Part shown: piece by piece, positions 17,449 through 27,010 of the stretch | Position numbering within the stretch: position 1 is the first letter of the stretch | Layout: every line of letters starts with the position of its first letter | Source: Blastopirellula sp. | Lineage (GTDB): Bacteria; Planctomycetota; Planctomycetia; Pirellulales; Pirellulaceae | Length of the DNA: 54,488 nucleotides | Assembly (NCBI GenBank): GCA_002733575.1 | Contig: NVWB01000154.1 | Span: 1 to 54,488, forward strand | Direction of reading: 5' to 3' | Made by a program: the position numbers and the translations under genes | Notes under the pieces: model-generated | Database searches by the model: none | What the model was told of the DNA's origin: nothing | Seen by the model: only the letters and a program-made list of their open reading frames with translations

Positions 17449-19863
17449 TTAATATCCTCTATGAAATTGTTTGCTTTGAACGATTTCACGAATGAGTATA
17501 GGTACTGAATAGTTGTTCTTTTCAAAACTGTCGCACAAGTGATTCACAAGGTCTTCGTCATGAAAATCGATGTCCCGTGAAAGTGCATAAGCTAAGATTC
17601 TTTCCGTTAGACCTCTAGCAAAATCGTGTTGGCGATGATTGACAAGGTATTCTTTGAGATCCCCAATACCGTCAAATGTTGCTCCGTCTGGCAATGTCGA
17701 TTCTCGATCAATCGCCACGTAACTTTTTTCGAAGACAGGCTTTTTCTTCTTCGTTTGGCTAAGAGCTTTGGAGACGATAAGGACTTTTTCACGCCAGGCT
17801 CCGCTGGCATCGTAGTTTTCAAAAGGGATGCCCCAGGGGTCAATTTTTTGATGACAGTTTTTGCAAGCCGCATTATTACGGTGGGCAAACAGTTTTTGGT
17901 TGAGGGTCATTTTGTCGAACCCAGGAATGCTCTCGTCGAGCGGAGGTACATTTTTCGGTGGATCCGGCGGTGGATCGTTGAGGATCACTTCCGCCAACCA
18001 GACTCCACGGAGAATGGCGTGAGAGTTCATGCCATCCGAATTACCAACGAGGAATGTTCCCTGTGTCAGTAATCCGCCGCGATTGTCTTTTTCATTAACG
18101 GTAACTTTCCTGAAGTCCTCGCCTCTCACACCTTTGACCTGGTAGAACGAGGCTAAGGTCTGATTCACGAATACATGGTCGGCTTTCAAAAGATTCAATG
18201 CAGACGAACCGTTTCTGAAGACATCGTTGACCGATTCAATCGTTTCCTGACGCATCAACTCCTTCAAGGAGTCTTTGAAACGAGGATAGTAGTTCCCATC
18301 TACCGCGACATTAAACAGCTTCGAAGTCTGAAGCCATTGGTCGGTAAAACGCTCGACCCATCTGCGAGATTTGTCGTTGCTTAGCATGCGCTCGATTTGT
18401 GACGCAAGCACAGACGGATCAGTCAACTTCCCAGCTGATGCAGCTTGCAACAAGTCATCATCTGGAACGGAACACCACAGAAAGAATGCTAATCTCTCTG
18501 CTAACTTATAATTCTCTTTCGCTTCGTCCGAGAGATCACCCGGAAGACCGAGATAGAAAAAACTGGGCGAACAGAGGATTTCTTTATAGGTACTCAACAG
18601 AGCAGCGATCGCATCCTCTTTTTTGGCGTGGCCTTGGTAGATTCCGTAATACTTTTCAAACTCAGTATCCGTCGGTGCTCGCCGGAAGGCTTTCTCAAGG
18701 AATGTAAGAATACTTCGTCGAATGTGATCCTCGACCTCCGATTCTGCGAGTTCTGTTGGGATAAGGGACGAAGTCAACTCCGTGTTGACGTTTCCTTTGT
18801 AGTCGAACCCTTCCAGATAGAGCATCTGTTTGCTTCGATTGGTGATGCGGATAAAAAATGGGCGATCCAAGGCACGCGTCATTTCCGAGGGGAGAACATC
18901 AGGATAGGAATTTAGCGAGTACGTCCGCAATTCATCACTTTTCTCAAAATTGATGAATCCGAGTTCCTGGACTTTCTGACGTGGATCGACTTCAGAGTGT
19001 GTGAAACCAATGGAGACTTGGACCATTCCAGGGCCATCCGCTTTCGCTGTTAGTGAAGTTTGAAACATACATTTGGAAATGAAGGGAATCTTCAGATCGA
19101 TGTATCCCCCTGGGTTAACAATCACACCTTTCCCGGCACGTTCGACTTTGCCAACGGGCGATTTATTCGGCCGTCCTTTGTCAGCGAAAGTAATCGGGGG
19201 ATCGGTATCAAGATTCTCGATATCGACACTCTCACTGTAAGGATCAAATGCTGCAATCTCCTTCATCTTATTAATGACGGACAGGATCACGTTCAAATAA
19301 GATTCGATATGAGGACCGCTAATCATGAGCAGCCGAGAGCTGTTCTTTAAGCCAGTCTTCAGACTCGTTCCCTCTTCGGGCAGCGCACTGACTTCTTCCT
19401 TGACCGAGATCTTCAAAAGATCTTCGAGCGCATACCGCAGCTCATATCGGGTCAGGCGACGAACGCTACCTCGCTTGTTCGGATTCCCATATTGCTTCGC
19501 TTTTTTGAACTCTGCATCTAACCAGTGGGTGATCACGTCTCGCTCAGCAGCCGTCGGTTGCGGTTTACCTTTAGGAGGCATTTCACCTGTGTTGAAAGCT
19601 TCCCGAGCATCTTCCCACTTGCCAAAATGTTCACCGGTGATAATATTCGGATCGATGTTATCGAACCGCATTTCGCCTTCGGTTTTCTTACTGCCGTGAC
19701 AGCGTACACAGTATTTCTGGAGTAGAGGTTTGACCTGCTGCTCAAATGTTCTCAGATCAGGTGTGAGATCACCACGCGCGAAACCTGACATGCACGCGAA
19801 CAGAGTCCCACATAAAAACAACTTCAAGGTCAACTGTGAGATAAATGGCAGTCTCTGAGTCAC
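17449..19863 (-). CDS. DUF1592-family cytochrome c-type protein (pair 2)
   Basis: The 804-residue protein has a signal peptide ending near SGFARG. C-VR-C-H-G is the N-terminal heme motif. It then has DUF1587 (RLTRYELRYALEDLLKISV), DUF1595 (EKAFRRAPTDTEFEKY), DUF1592 (LAERLAFFLWCSVPDDDLL), DUF1588 (RGGLLTQGTFLVGNSDGMN, CKNCHQKIDPWGIPFENYD) and DUF1585. Compared with pair 1 it lacks a preceding LRR gene and is more AT-rich. It is the first gene of a two-gene unit with the DUF1552 gene. Confidence 0.93.
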   Translation of the reverse strand: MTQRLPFISQLTLKLFLCGTLFACMSGFARGDLTPDLRTFEQQVKPLLQKYCVRCHGSKKTEGEMRFDNIDPNIITGEHFGKWEDAREAFNTGEMPPKGKPQPTAAERDVITHWLDAEFKKAKQYGNPNKRGSVRRLTRYELRYALEDLLKISVKEEVSALPEEGTSLKTGLKNSSRLLMISGPHIESYLNVILSVINKMKEIAAFDPYSESVDIENLDTDPPITFADKGRPNKSPVGKVERAGKGVIVNPGGYIDLKIPFISKCMFQTSLTAKADGPGMVQVSIGFTHSEVDPRQKVQELGFINFEKSDELRTYSLNSYPDVLPSEMTRALDRPFFIRITNRSKQMLYLEGFDYKGNVNTELTSSLIPTELAESEVEDHIRRSILTFLEKAFRRAPTDTEFEKYYGIYQGHAKKEDAIAALLSTYKEILCSPSFFYLGLPGDLSDEAKENYKLAERLAFFLWCSVPDDDLLQAASAGKLTDPSVLASQIERMLSNDKSRRWVERFTDQWLQTSKLFNVAVDGNYYPRFKDSLKELMRQETIESVNDVFRNGSSALNLLKADHVFVNQTLASFYQVKGVRGEDFRKVTVNEKDNRGGLLTQGTFLVGNSDGMNSHAILRGVWLAEVILNDPPPDPPKNVPPLDESIPGFDKMTLNQKLFAHRNNAACKNCHQKIDPWGIPFENYDASGAWREKVLIVSKALSQTKKKKPVFEKSYVAIDRESTLPDGATFDGIGDLKEYLVNHRQHDFARGLTERILAYALSRDIDFHDEDLVNHLCDSFEKNNYSVPILIREIVQSKQFHRGY

Positions 19864-20286
19864 GCGGTTAATCCAATACTGATGTCAATGTCGAGGGTAA
19901 CAGCTGCGGGTAGAGATTGACCGATGTCTTCAGATATTAGGTGCTTTTTATCTGGGTAGGCTATGGTCGATCTTTCAACGATTAACGGTCAATTATAGGT
20001 TATCTGTATCCGACGGGACAGGTTGTGGTCGCTACAGAAATTAGCTCAACTCCACAACAGGGGCAATGGCGGCAGATAAATCTGAGTGGAATTGTGGCGC
20101 AGGGCTACTGATTTGATACTTGAAGTGACGCATTTATTGCAACTGACTCTGTAATTCTCTCAGAATTCATCATACGCACCGTGAACTGCAAGCATTTATG
20201 GGCGTTAGGATAGGTTCTAAGTGTAGTGGACGCTGGTAGATGAACTACCTGATCGTAGCTGTAAATAGCAGTAAAATAACGTAGGG
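19864..20286. other. Intergenic region, no gene recognised
   Basis: The spacer between DUF1592 (pair 2) and repeat copy B has no convincing reading frame. A short motif, GTGTAGTGGAC, near 20222 recurs near 28009 (GTGTAGTGGAC) and as ATAGTGGAC near 26234, and may mark decayed insertion-sequence ends. Confidence 0.35.
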
Positions 20287-20527
20287 GTGTAGAAGCCCAG
20301 CGACTTTCGGTGGTTACTATAAGCGATTCTCAAATCACTCAACGATGTGGTAATTGTCCATGGATGAGAGCTTAAAGCATTCGAGCCTGACGGTCAATTA
20401 TAATGACTGTCATTTGAACTGCTATGTGAACATGATGATTTATTCAATGAATACTTGGCCGATTGCGGCCTGCTTACAACTGAACTAGTGAATGAATGTT
20501 CACGCCGTAGGTCGCTGGGCCAGTTCA
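20287..20527 (+). repeat. Dispersed TIR repeat, copy B (full length, about 240 bp)
   Basis: The left tip is GTGTAGAAGCCCAGCGACTT and the right tip GTTCACGCCGTAGGTCGCTG followed by GGCCAGTTCAG. Central blocks TATAAGCGATT, AAAGCATTCGAGCCTG, CAATTATAATGACT and CATGATGATTTATTCA match copy C (in reverse complement), and GATTGCGGCCTGCTTAC matches copy A. The right tip supplies the stop codon of the broken SGNH gene to its right. Confidence 0.82.
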
Positions 20528-21846
20528 GACCACTGGCATGTTTGCCGTTCTCAACTCCTTGCGCAGATCGGCGATGAGCAGAGGCAGATACTTGGCGTAG
20601 AGCTCAGCATCGGTATCCTGCTCGCCCACGTTCAAGACTAGTCCGGCGACTTCGTACTCTGACTCGTCGGTGTAGTCCGGGAAATTATTCTGCAGGTTGG
20701 CCAACGAGTCTTTGATCTGCTGTAGGAGCATCGTGTAGGACTTACCAATGGCGCCGCTGCCGGGAGGCCGAAAGTCTTGGGCGAGCGAGGGCGTACCCAA
20801 CGCCGTTTTAACAATGCACACCTGCTGGTCAAAGTGGTCGCCAAGAAGATGCCCCAAAGCCAACTCCGAGCCGATACCGCGCTTTCGGTCGCCCCCCGTA
20901 GCCGACCCCAAGTGTACCGGCCTTGAGGCCTCGCCGGTCGAACTGGATCCAGACGTCGGGTCGAGTCGTCCAGCTCCCGTTTTTGTCTAGCAGATGAGTA
21001 TGGGCAGCGGCAGTTTTCTGATTGAGCACGAGATCGTCGAGCGTTCCGCCCGGTCCGGGGCTTGTTCGAACCGACCACGATACCGTCGCCGATGTGCGTC
21101 CAGCCGCCGACCATCACAAATACCTTGACCGGACCTTTGACCGGCCGCATCAAATCCAATTCTTTGAGAATGCTTCGCATCATGGGTGGGTACAAAGGGT
21201 ATCCTTTGTACGAGTAGGTGTTTTTATGCTTTGCGGTTTTATGAATCTCAGCCGCATGTGCGTGCATATCATTGATGGTCACGTTATGCTCTTGCATGAC
21301 CTTGGCGGCGATTTGGTTGTAAGCAACCTCGCTACCTTCCATCAAAATTCCATCAGAACCCACGATCGGCGTGGTACTTGCCCAGATCACTTTGGCGCCG
21401 TGGGCCCTAAAACGCTTGACGAGTTCACGCAGGTTCTTTTCGTACTGTTGGGGAGAAGTCACGCGAACTCCCCCGGCATCTTTGTGCATGGCGCGAATGG
21501 CTTGGGTGGCCGGGTCTTTGTGCATCAAATCATTGAAGCCAAAGTTGAAGTGAATCAAATCCCACTTCTTGCTATCTAGCAACTTGTCAAAATCCTCCAA
21601 GGCAGCGGACGAGTTATAGATTGCATGCTTGCCATAGACCAGCTGCACCCGACCTTGCAATAAACCCGCTGCGATGCGTGTCGGTTCGTTGTAGACGTCG
21701 TCACCGATCACCAGCACCTGGGGCAGTGCTTTTTCGTCACGCTCTGCTTTCTTCGCTTCCTCTTCCCCCACAACAGTCACGGGGAGAAAAAAAACAACCA
21801 AGAGCGAACACAAGAGCAGTAGTTTTGAACTGTTCAAGTTAACCAC
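20525..21846 (-). pseudogene. Broken two-domain SGNH / sialate O-acetylesterase-like gene, cut by repeat B
   Basis: The first frame starts at 21846 with a signal peptide (residues 1-27) and an SGNH-hydrolase segment (VLVIGDDV, DLIHFNFGFNDL, VIWASTTPIVG), in which the Ser of GDS is replaced by Asp. At about residue 245 an acetylesterase domain begins (VKVFVMVGGWTHIGDG, where the family has GQSNMEG). The rest of that domain continues in other frames: LLDKNGSWTTRPDVWIQF at about 20950-21020, then RKRGIGSELALGHLLGDHFD and VCIVKTALGTPSL from about 20900 down. At least two frameshifts are therefore present. The last frame stops at 20525-20527, inside the tip of repeat B, just where the family would continue. 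Its start overlaps the DUF1552 stop by 8 bp, so it was the third gene of the pair 3 operon. Confidence 0.75.
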
Positions 21847-23200
21847 GAAGTTCTTTCATTTCGCCCGTACTGTCGGCAAACTTTTCGGTCGGCACATCGA
21901 CCGCATTGAGCATGGAGACAAACAGATTAGACAGCGGGACTTTATTATCACCGATAAATTTATGCAGCTTGCCATGTTTGAAACCGAGCTTGTTGCCACC
22001 GGCCAACTGAATGGGATAGTTCTTGGTGCTGTGTGACGCATGGGGATGACCGCAACCCCAAAGCACAACCGTGTTATCCAACATGTTGCCATCGCCTTCT
22101 TTGGCGTCTTTCAATCGCTGAAGGAAATAGGCATGCTGTTTGTTTCGCCATTGATCCCATTGGCCGGAATAATCTGCTGGCCGTTTGTGGGCGATGTCGT
22201 GCGTGGCGCCTTTGTACCCCAAAGCATAGGTGGCAAAGTTCCAAAGCTCACTCTGTGAGGAGTTCTCACTTTCGGTTTGGAAAGTAGCAAACCGAGTTGA
22301 GTCCGTTTGCAACGCGATGAACATTAAGTCGTACATACAACGAAGATACTCTTGCGGATCTTTATAGCTGACATCGAGATTAAAATCAGTGGCATCGACT
22401 TGGGGCAACGGCCTTTGTGTCCAGGCGGTGGTTCGATCGACTCGTTTTTCCAGGGCGCGAATCGATTCGAGATACTCTTCCATCTTCGCTTTATCGGCCT
22501 GGCTCAAACGATTATTCAAACTCTTGGACTGCCCCATGATCAGGTCCAGAACCGATTTCTCGCGTTTCAGTTCCGCTCTCACCTGCTCGATACTCTTGCC
22601 GGCGTAAGGCTTAAAAAGACGATTGAAAATATCCTGCGGGTTGTGCATCGAAGGGATCGGCCGACCCGGACCATAGTGCGACAACGTTTTGGTACCCCCA
22701 TACGAGCCCGTCCCGCCTTCGGAGCCCATCACCAAGGAAGCGTAGCGAGTGTGATGCCCCATCACTTTGGCAGCGGCTTGATCAATCGAGATGTTGTTGG
22801 TTTTTTCGCTTTCCTTCATGTCCGCGCCGGTGGCAAACACATCACCGCTGCTGTGGCCTCCCAGCGACCAACCCCCTTCATGATCGAGGCCTTCCAAGTA
22901 ACTCACCTGATCTTTGAACGGTTTGAACGGCGCAGAGTTCTGATTGAAAGTGAGTTCTCCGGCTTCTTTGCAAGGCCACCAACTCCAATCGTGATGCGGC
23001 TGCTTCATGTTCTGAATGCCGTTGCCGCCATTAGGCATGTAAGCCCCATAGGAAAAGTAACTCACGACCATCCGTTTGGGCATCGCTTTCGTTGCAGCCC
23101 CTTTGGCCCAAGCCATCGAGTCAAGAAAAGGCAACGCCAATGCAACGCCGGCACCGGCGAGCATTTCACGTCGATTCAAATGCCAGGATTTCCGATTCAT
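21839..23200 (-). CDS. DUF1552 protein with Tat-type signal (pair 3)
   Basis: The 453-residue protein begins MNRKSWHLNRREMLAGAGVA, a twin-arginine-like signal. DUF1552 features: KRMVVSYFSYGAYMPNGGNG, VSYLEGLDHEGG, MEEYLESIRALEKRV, MFIALQTDSTRFATFQTES, NTVVLWGCGHPHASHSTKNY, and the ending NAVDVPTEKFADSTGEM. It lies 7 bp downstream of the DUF1592 gene and overlaps the start of the broken SGNH gene by 8 bp. The conserved NSLF/LSNLF...D(S)TG end is shared with pair 2, making pairs 2 and 3 closer to each other than to pair 1. Confidence 0.92.
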   Translation of the reverse strand: MNRKSWHLNRREMLAGAGVALALPFLDSMAWAKGAATKAMPKRMVVSYFSYGAYMPNGGNGIQNMKQPHHDWSWWPCKEAGELTFNQNSAPFKPFKDQVSYLEGLDHEGGWSLGGHSSGDVFATGADMKESEKTNNISIDQAAAKVMGHHTRYASLVMGSEGGTGSYGGTKTLSHYGPGRPIPSMHNPQDIFNRLFKPYAGKSIEQVRAELKREKSVLDLIMGQSKSLNNRLSQADKAKMEEYLESIRALEKRVDRTTAWTQRPLPQVDATDFNLDVSYKDPQEYLRCMYDLMFIALQTDSTRFATFQTESENSSQSELWNFATYALGYKGATHDIAHKRPADYSGQWDQWRNKQHAYFLQRLKDAKEGDGNMLDNTVVLWGCGHPHASHSTKNYPIQLAGGNKLGFKHGKLHKFIGDNKVPLSNLFVSMLNAVDVPTEKFADSTGEMKELRG

Positions 23201-23207
23201 CTCTGAT

Positions 23208-25724
23208 CTACTTTCCTACAAATATTTTACTCTGACAGATCGCGATGATCATGTCTTGCAACTTGTACTCATTCTTCTTCGACTGTTCCAGCAGTGCTTC
23301 AACACCGTAACGATCACGATACGTCAATTCGCGGCCAATCCCGTAACTGAGCAAGCGACGAACCATGTTTTCAGCGATGTCGTCCTGGCGGTTTTCAAGC
23401 AAGTGTTTCTTGAGCTCTTGCAAGCCGTCGACTTCCGGGCCATGAGGCACACGGGCGTCCGCTTGAACGGTTTCTGTATTGATCTCTTTGAGATAAGCCT
23501 TGTACTCTTCCAAACTCTCTAGTATTTGATAGCGATTATTCCCCACGCCTCGGACTCTTGTCCCGTCTTTCGGCACCATCGCTTGATACTTACCAATGGC
23601 GTTGTAGCGTTCAAAAGGAATGCCCCAGGGGTCCAGACGAACGTGGCATACGTTGCAGCTTTCGCTTTGCCGATGCTTGGCTAAAAGTTCCTTAATGCTC
23701 AACGCGTGGTCTGCTGACTCGCCGGCGGAATCGGAAAGGGCGGGAACTTCCGCAGGTGGCGGCTTTACTTCATCACCCAAAATCGCTTCACGCAACCAAA
23801 CCGCACGATAGATCGGGTGCGGCGCCGAACCGGTCGAATTGCCGATCAACACTGAGCCATGCGTCAGCAATCCTCCTAAGTGATGTTCGGGTTTGATCGC
23901 CACCGGGCGTAGCTCGTGTCCGCGTACGCCTTCCACGCCATAATGAACCGCAAGCCGCTGATTCAAATAAGCGAAATCAGAATCGACGACGTTTAAAACC
24001 GGGGCGTTACGCTTAATCAGCTCTGCCACAAAACCGACCGACTCTTCCATCATGTCGTCTCGGATCGTGGGCCGATAAGGCGTTTCTGTGCCTGCACGCT
24101 CACCAGCACTGACGTAATAGAGAAAACGCGGGTAGAGTTGGCTATTGATTTTCACCTGCTTCATCTTGGCGATCGACAACCACTGCCTGGTAAAGTTGGC
24201 AACAAAGTCGCCGGAGCGTTTATCTTGCAACAAGCGACGTACTTGTTGGTCAATGACTTTTGCATCATCCAACTTTTCTGCCTTGGCCAAATCAATCAAT
24301 TCCTGATCCGGCATCGACCCCCACAAAAAGTACGAGAGCTGGGACGCCACTTCGTAATGACGATTCACACCATCCTCTTTCGCCACGGTGTGGTACATGA
24401 AGTCCGGCGAGATTAAAACCATCGCCAGCGTTTCTCGCATCGCCTCTTCGATCGTGGGAAAATCCAGCGCCACTATCTTGTAAATGTTCGTGTAGTTCTC
24501 AATCTCTTCGTCCCTCACCGGGCGACGGAACGCTCGCGTCATGAACCGTTCCAAAACGGCTTTGACATAAGCCCCAGGATCGGTTTCACGCAGCGGAGAT
24601 TCAAACAAAATATCCGTGTGATGCTTGGGGGGCCATTGCTCAAAAACAGGCGCTTCGAACTCGATCCATTTGACCACCAATCTAGGCCTAGCCAACGGCT
24701 TCAAATGGTCATTCAGTCTGCCATCGTCGTAAATGTTTTGAGGGGTGATGGTCATCGCATAGCTGACCTTCCCCTTTGCCGAACGCGCACGGGCTGGATA
24801 GTTTTCGATGCGCCCACGAAACTCAATGATCTCGGGGTGATCGACGTTACTACGAACAGATGCTGTCCCTATGGGTTCCGTTCTTAGGGTCGATGAGTTT
24901 TCGTTGATGTTGCTGCCCATCACCACATACAATGGCACTTCCTCAATTCCTTGGGGCAGAATTGCCGCTGTCTTGATGCGAATTTTAAACTCACCTGTTT
25001 TTGGCCAGCTCTTCAGCCCCATGCCGTCCCCGGGAGAACCACGACGACCGCCGATCTCGTCAAACATGATGACCGTCGGATTGCCACCACGCGGTTCCCA
25101 TTCACGACGAGTTTTATGAATCTCTGGCATCGCCGCGTCCACAATCACACTAGCCATCGCACGCCGGGCGTTTTCCTTGTAGCGGTCCAACTGCTCCATG
25201 CCCATCAGCATGAACTGGGCGGTGTTGTTGAACTTGTAAGGCATGACTGGGTCTTCCGGAAGATTCTGGATCAGGTTCAACTCAAAACCGAGCAGATCTC
25301 GCATCGTGTTCTGGTATTCGAAATTGGTCAGCCGCCTGGCGGTCGGAGCCGTTGCCATCTGGCTGGCGTTCTCGATGTAATCCCGCAGACCAGCTTCAAT
25401 CCATTTCTCAACCGCCTGACGTGCGACCTCGTTTGGCTGCGGCTCGTCTTCGGGCGGCATCTCGACGCTTTCGAGCATCTCCAGAATCGATTCCCAGCGT
25501 TCTATTTCTTGGCCGGCAATCAAATCCCCGCCGAGGTTGTGGAGGGTGATTTCACCTTTGCTTTCGGTCGAACCATGGCAGTGGGTGCAATGGGCCTTAA
25601 AGAAGGGCGCAACCATCGACTGAAACCCTTTTGGCCCGTTTGGGATCTCTGCAGCAAGTGTCGCCGTCCCAGCGAGCAAAAGCAGGGCGACAAAGTAGGT
25701 CAGTGGTGCTCGATAATGATCCAA
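23208..25724 (-). CDS. DUF1592-family cytochrome c-type protein (pair 3)
   Basis: The 838-residue protein has a signal peptide ending in LAAE. The N-terminal heme motif is C-TH-C-H-G. It then has DUF1587 (RRLTNFEYQNTMRDLLGFEL), DUF1595 (MTRAFRRPVRDEEIENY), DUF1592 (YEVASQLSYFLWGSMPDQEL), DUF1588 (LGGLLTHGSVLIGNSTGSAP, CNVCHVRLDPWGIPFERYN) and DUF1585 (RLLSYGIGRELTYRD). It is first in the transcription order DUF1592, DUF1552, SGNH pseudogene. Confidence 0.93.
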   Translation of the reverse strand: MDHYRAPLTYFVALLLLAGTATLAAEIPNGPKGFQSMVAPFFKAHCTHCHGSTESKGEITLHNLGGDLIAGQEIERWESILEMLESVEMPPEDEPQPNEVARQAVEKWIEAGLRDYIENASQMATAPTARRLTNFEYQNTMRDLLGFELNLIQNLPEDPVMPYKFNNTAQFMLMGMEQLDRYKENARRAMASVIVDAAMPEIHKTRREWEPRGGNPTVIMFDEIGGRRGSPGDGMGLKSWPKTGEFKIRIKTAAILPQGIEEVPLYVVMGSNINENSSTLRTEPIGTASVRSNVDHPEIIEFRGRIENYPARARSAKGKVSYAMTITPQNIYDDGRLNDHLKPLARPRLVVKWIEFEAPVFEQWPPKHHTDILFESPLRETDPGAYVKAVLERFMTRAFRRPVRDEEIENYTNIYKIVALDFPTIEEAMRETLAMVLISPDFMYHTVAKEDGVNRHYEVASQLSYFLWGSMPDQELIDLAKAEKLDDAKVIDQQVRRLLQDKRSGDFVANFTRQWLSIAKMKQVKINSQLYPRFLYYVSAGERAGTETPYRPTIRDDMMEESVGFVAELIKRNAPVLNVVDSDFAYLNQRLAVHYGVEGVRGHELRPVAIKPEHHLGGLLTHGSVLIGNSTGSAPHPIYRAVWLREAILGDEVKPPPAEVPALSDSAGESADHALSIKELLAKHRQSESCNVCHVRLDPWGIPFERYNAIGKYQAMVPKDGTRVRGVGNNRYQILESLEEYKAYLKEINTETVQADARVPHGPEVDGLQELKKHLLENRQDDIAENMVRRLLSYGIGRELTYRDRYGVEALLEQSKKNEYKLQDMIIAICQSKIFVGK

Positions 25725-26400
25725 AAGTTCAATCTACCTGCTGTTACTTGATGAATGCTTCTCGTTGATCACATTATAGTTTAGTTGGCCGAATGGAAGA
25801 ACGCCATTGCCCTCCCCGTACAGGACCCTCTACGCAACAACTCTCATTTTTTTTCGTAATCGCGGAAACTTGCTTCTACGTAACCACTTACGTCAATTGC
25901 GTTGTCTAAGTTAGGGCCGCTGAACGTCCCGGACGCTCACGCAACCGAAAGAGGCTGGCTAACAGCACTTTATTAACGAGAGAGTTTTTATTTCGTACGG
26001 CTACAGCAAACGACTTCTAGTTAACAGCGGAGAGTGTTTCCAGAACCAGTATTGCGGCAAGCTTCACTTAGCAAAACAATCACTTTTTGCATCCCTGACT
26101 CCATCGAAAACAAGGTTTCCTAAATAACAAATCCCTTGTACTGGATAAACTACAGTGTGAGGGAAGCAGCTGTCAGATATTAATTATACATATTTGGAAG
26201 AGACTCTAACATTCAACGTGAACTTCCCCAAGAATAGTGGACACACAAAAAAGAGTGTAAACTGTGTTCACACCGAAGGTCGCTGGGCTAGTACAGATAG
26301 GTAAGCGAACGATATTCGTTTAGTGACAGTCCCCTACGTTTTCAGAAGTGACGTGTGAACACGCTTTGGTCAGAGCCGCCTGCCTGGGCCGGGATGATCG
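25725..26400. other. Intergenic region with repeat tip E
   Basis: No gene is recognised in this stretch of about 670 bp. It contains the right tip of the dispersed repeat at 26263-26296 and, just before it, ATAGTGGACACACAAAAAAG, a possible decayed insertion-sequence end. The promoter of the pair 3 operon should lie near 25740-25850. Confidence 0.4.
26263..26296 (+). repeat. Dispersed TIR repeat, tip E (right end only)
   Basis: GTGTTCACACCGAAGGTCGC followed by TGGGCTAGTACAG matches the right tip of copy A with few changes. Nothing to its left matches the rest of the repeat. Confidence 0.7.
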
Positions 26401-26998
26401 CTATCGTTTTGTCTGTCTCTGGATATCAACGCCGGGCCTTGAAGCAATGAAATTGCGACGAAGACAACCATGTTCGTTAGCAGACCCCAAGCGGATGTTT
26501 TGAAGTTGCGCGTTTTTGATGAAATACGGGATTAAGTTCATTGTGTATAACAATTTAACATCGGGTGGCAGCGATGACGATTCCGGAGTTGGCATTGCTT
26601 CAAGATCAAACGTATTCGGAACGTCGTCGGTGTGGCCGTAGGCCATCAGAGGTTACAGCGGCCAAGATTCACCGAACTCAATTGGAAATTCCGAACTAGT
26701 TTAAGCCTCAATTTATAGGGAAAAATGGATGCCTCTCTAACCTCTAATCGACTAACGTCGACCCCGACGTCGTTTTGAATGAGCGTAATTGAGTGGCCAG
26801 CGATTCCCAAAACCAACATCGCGGCCACCCAAAATATACAACCGCGCAACTTCAAAAAGCGGATGCGTGAATTGGTGCGATACTGTTCGCCTTGTTGATC
26901 AATTGCAGAAGCGGCGAGGAGTCATCGAAAAACAATGGCGGAAAGAGCGGTGTGAAACAAAACGCCACGACGATTCCACACAGAAGGCCTGCGATCAC
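26401..26998 (-). pseudogene. Unrecognised membrane-protein ORFs, probably decayed
   Basis: Three short minus-strand frames follow each other. The GTG frame at 26998-26852 is hydrophobic (VIAGLLCGIVVAFCFTPLFP). A TTG frame at 26855-26646 is hydrophobic at its start (GCIFWVAAMLVLGIAGHSI). An ATG frame at 26646-26401 is soluble. Successive frames overlap by a few bases, which could mean coupled small genes but looks more like one membrane-protein gene broken by frameshifts. An ATGA at the stop of the isomerase gene would open yet another frame. I recognise no family. Confidence 0.3.
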
Positions 26999-27010
26999 GG
27001 CGTGCCTCGC

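Noticed and set aside
22352..25751. Long open frames on the plus strand opposite the pair 3 genes (22352-23206 and 24951-25751)
   Set aside because: They lie antisense to well-conserved DUF1552 and DUF1592 genes, have no ribosome sites and no family resemblance, so they are shadows of the coding strand.
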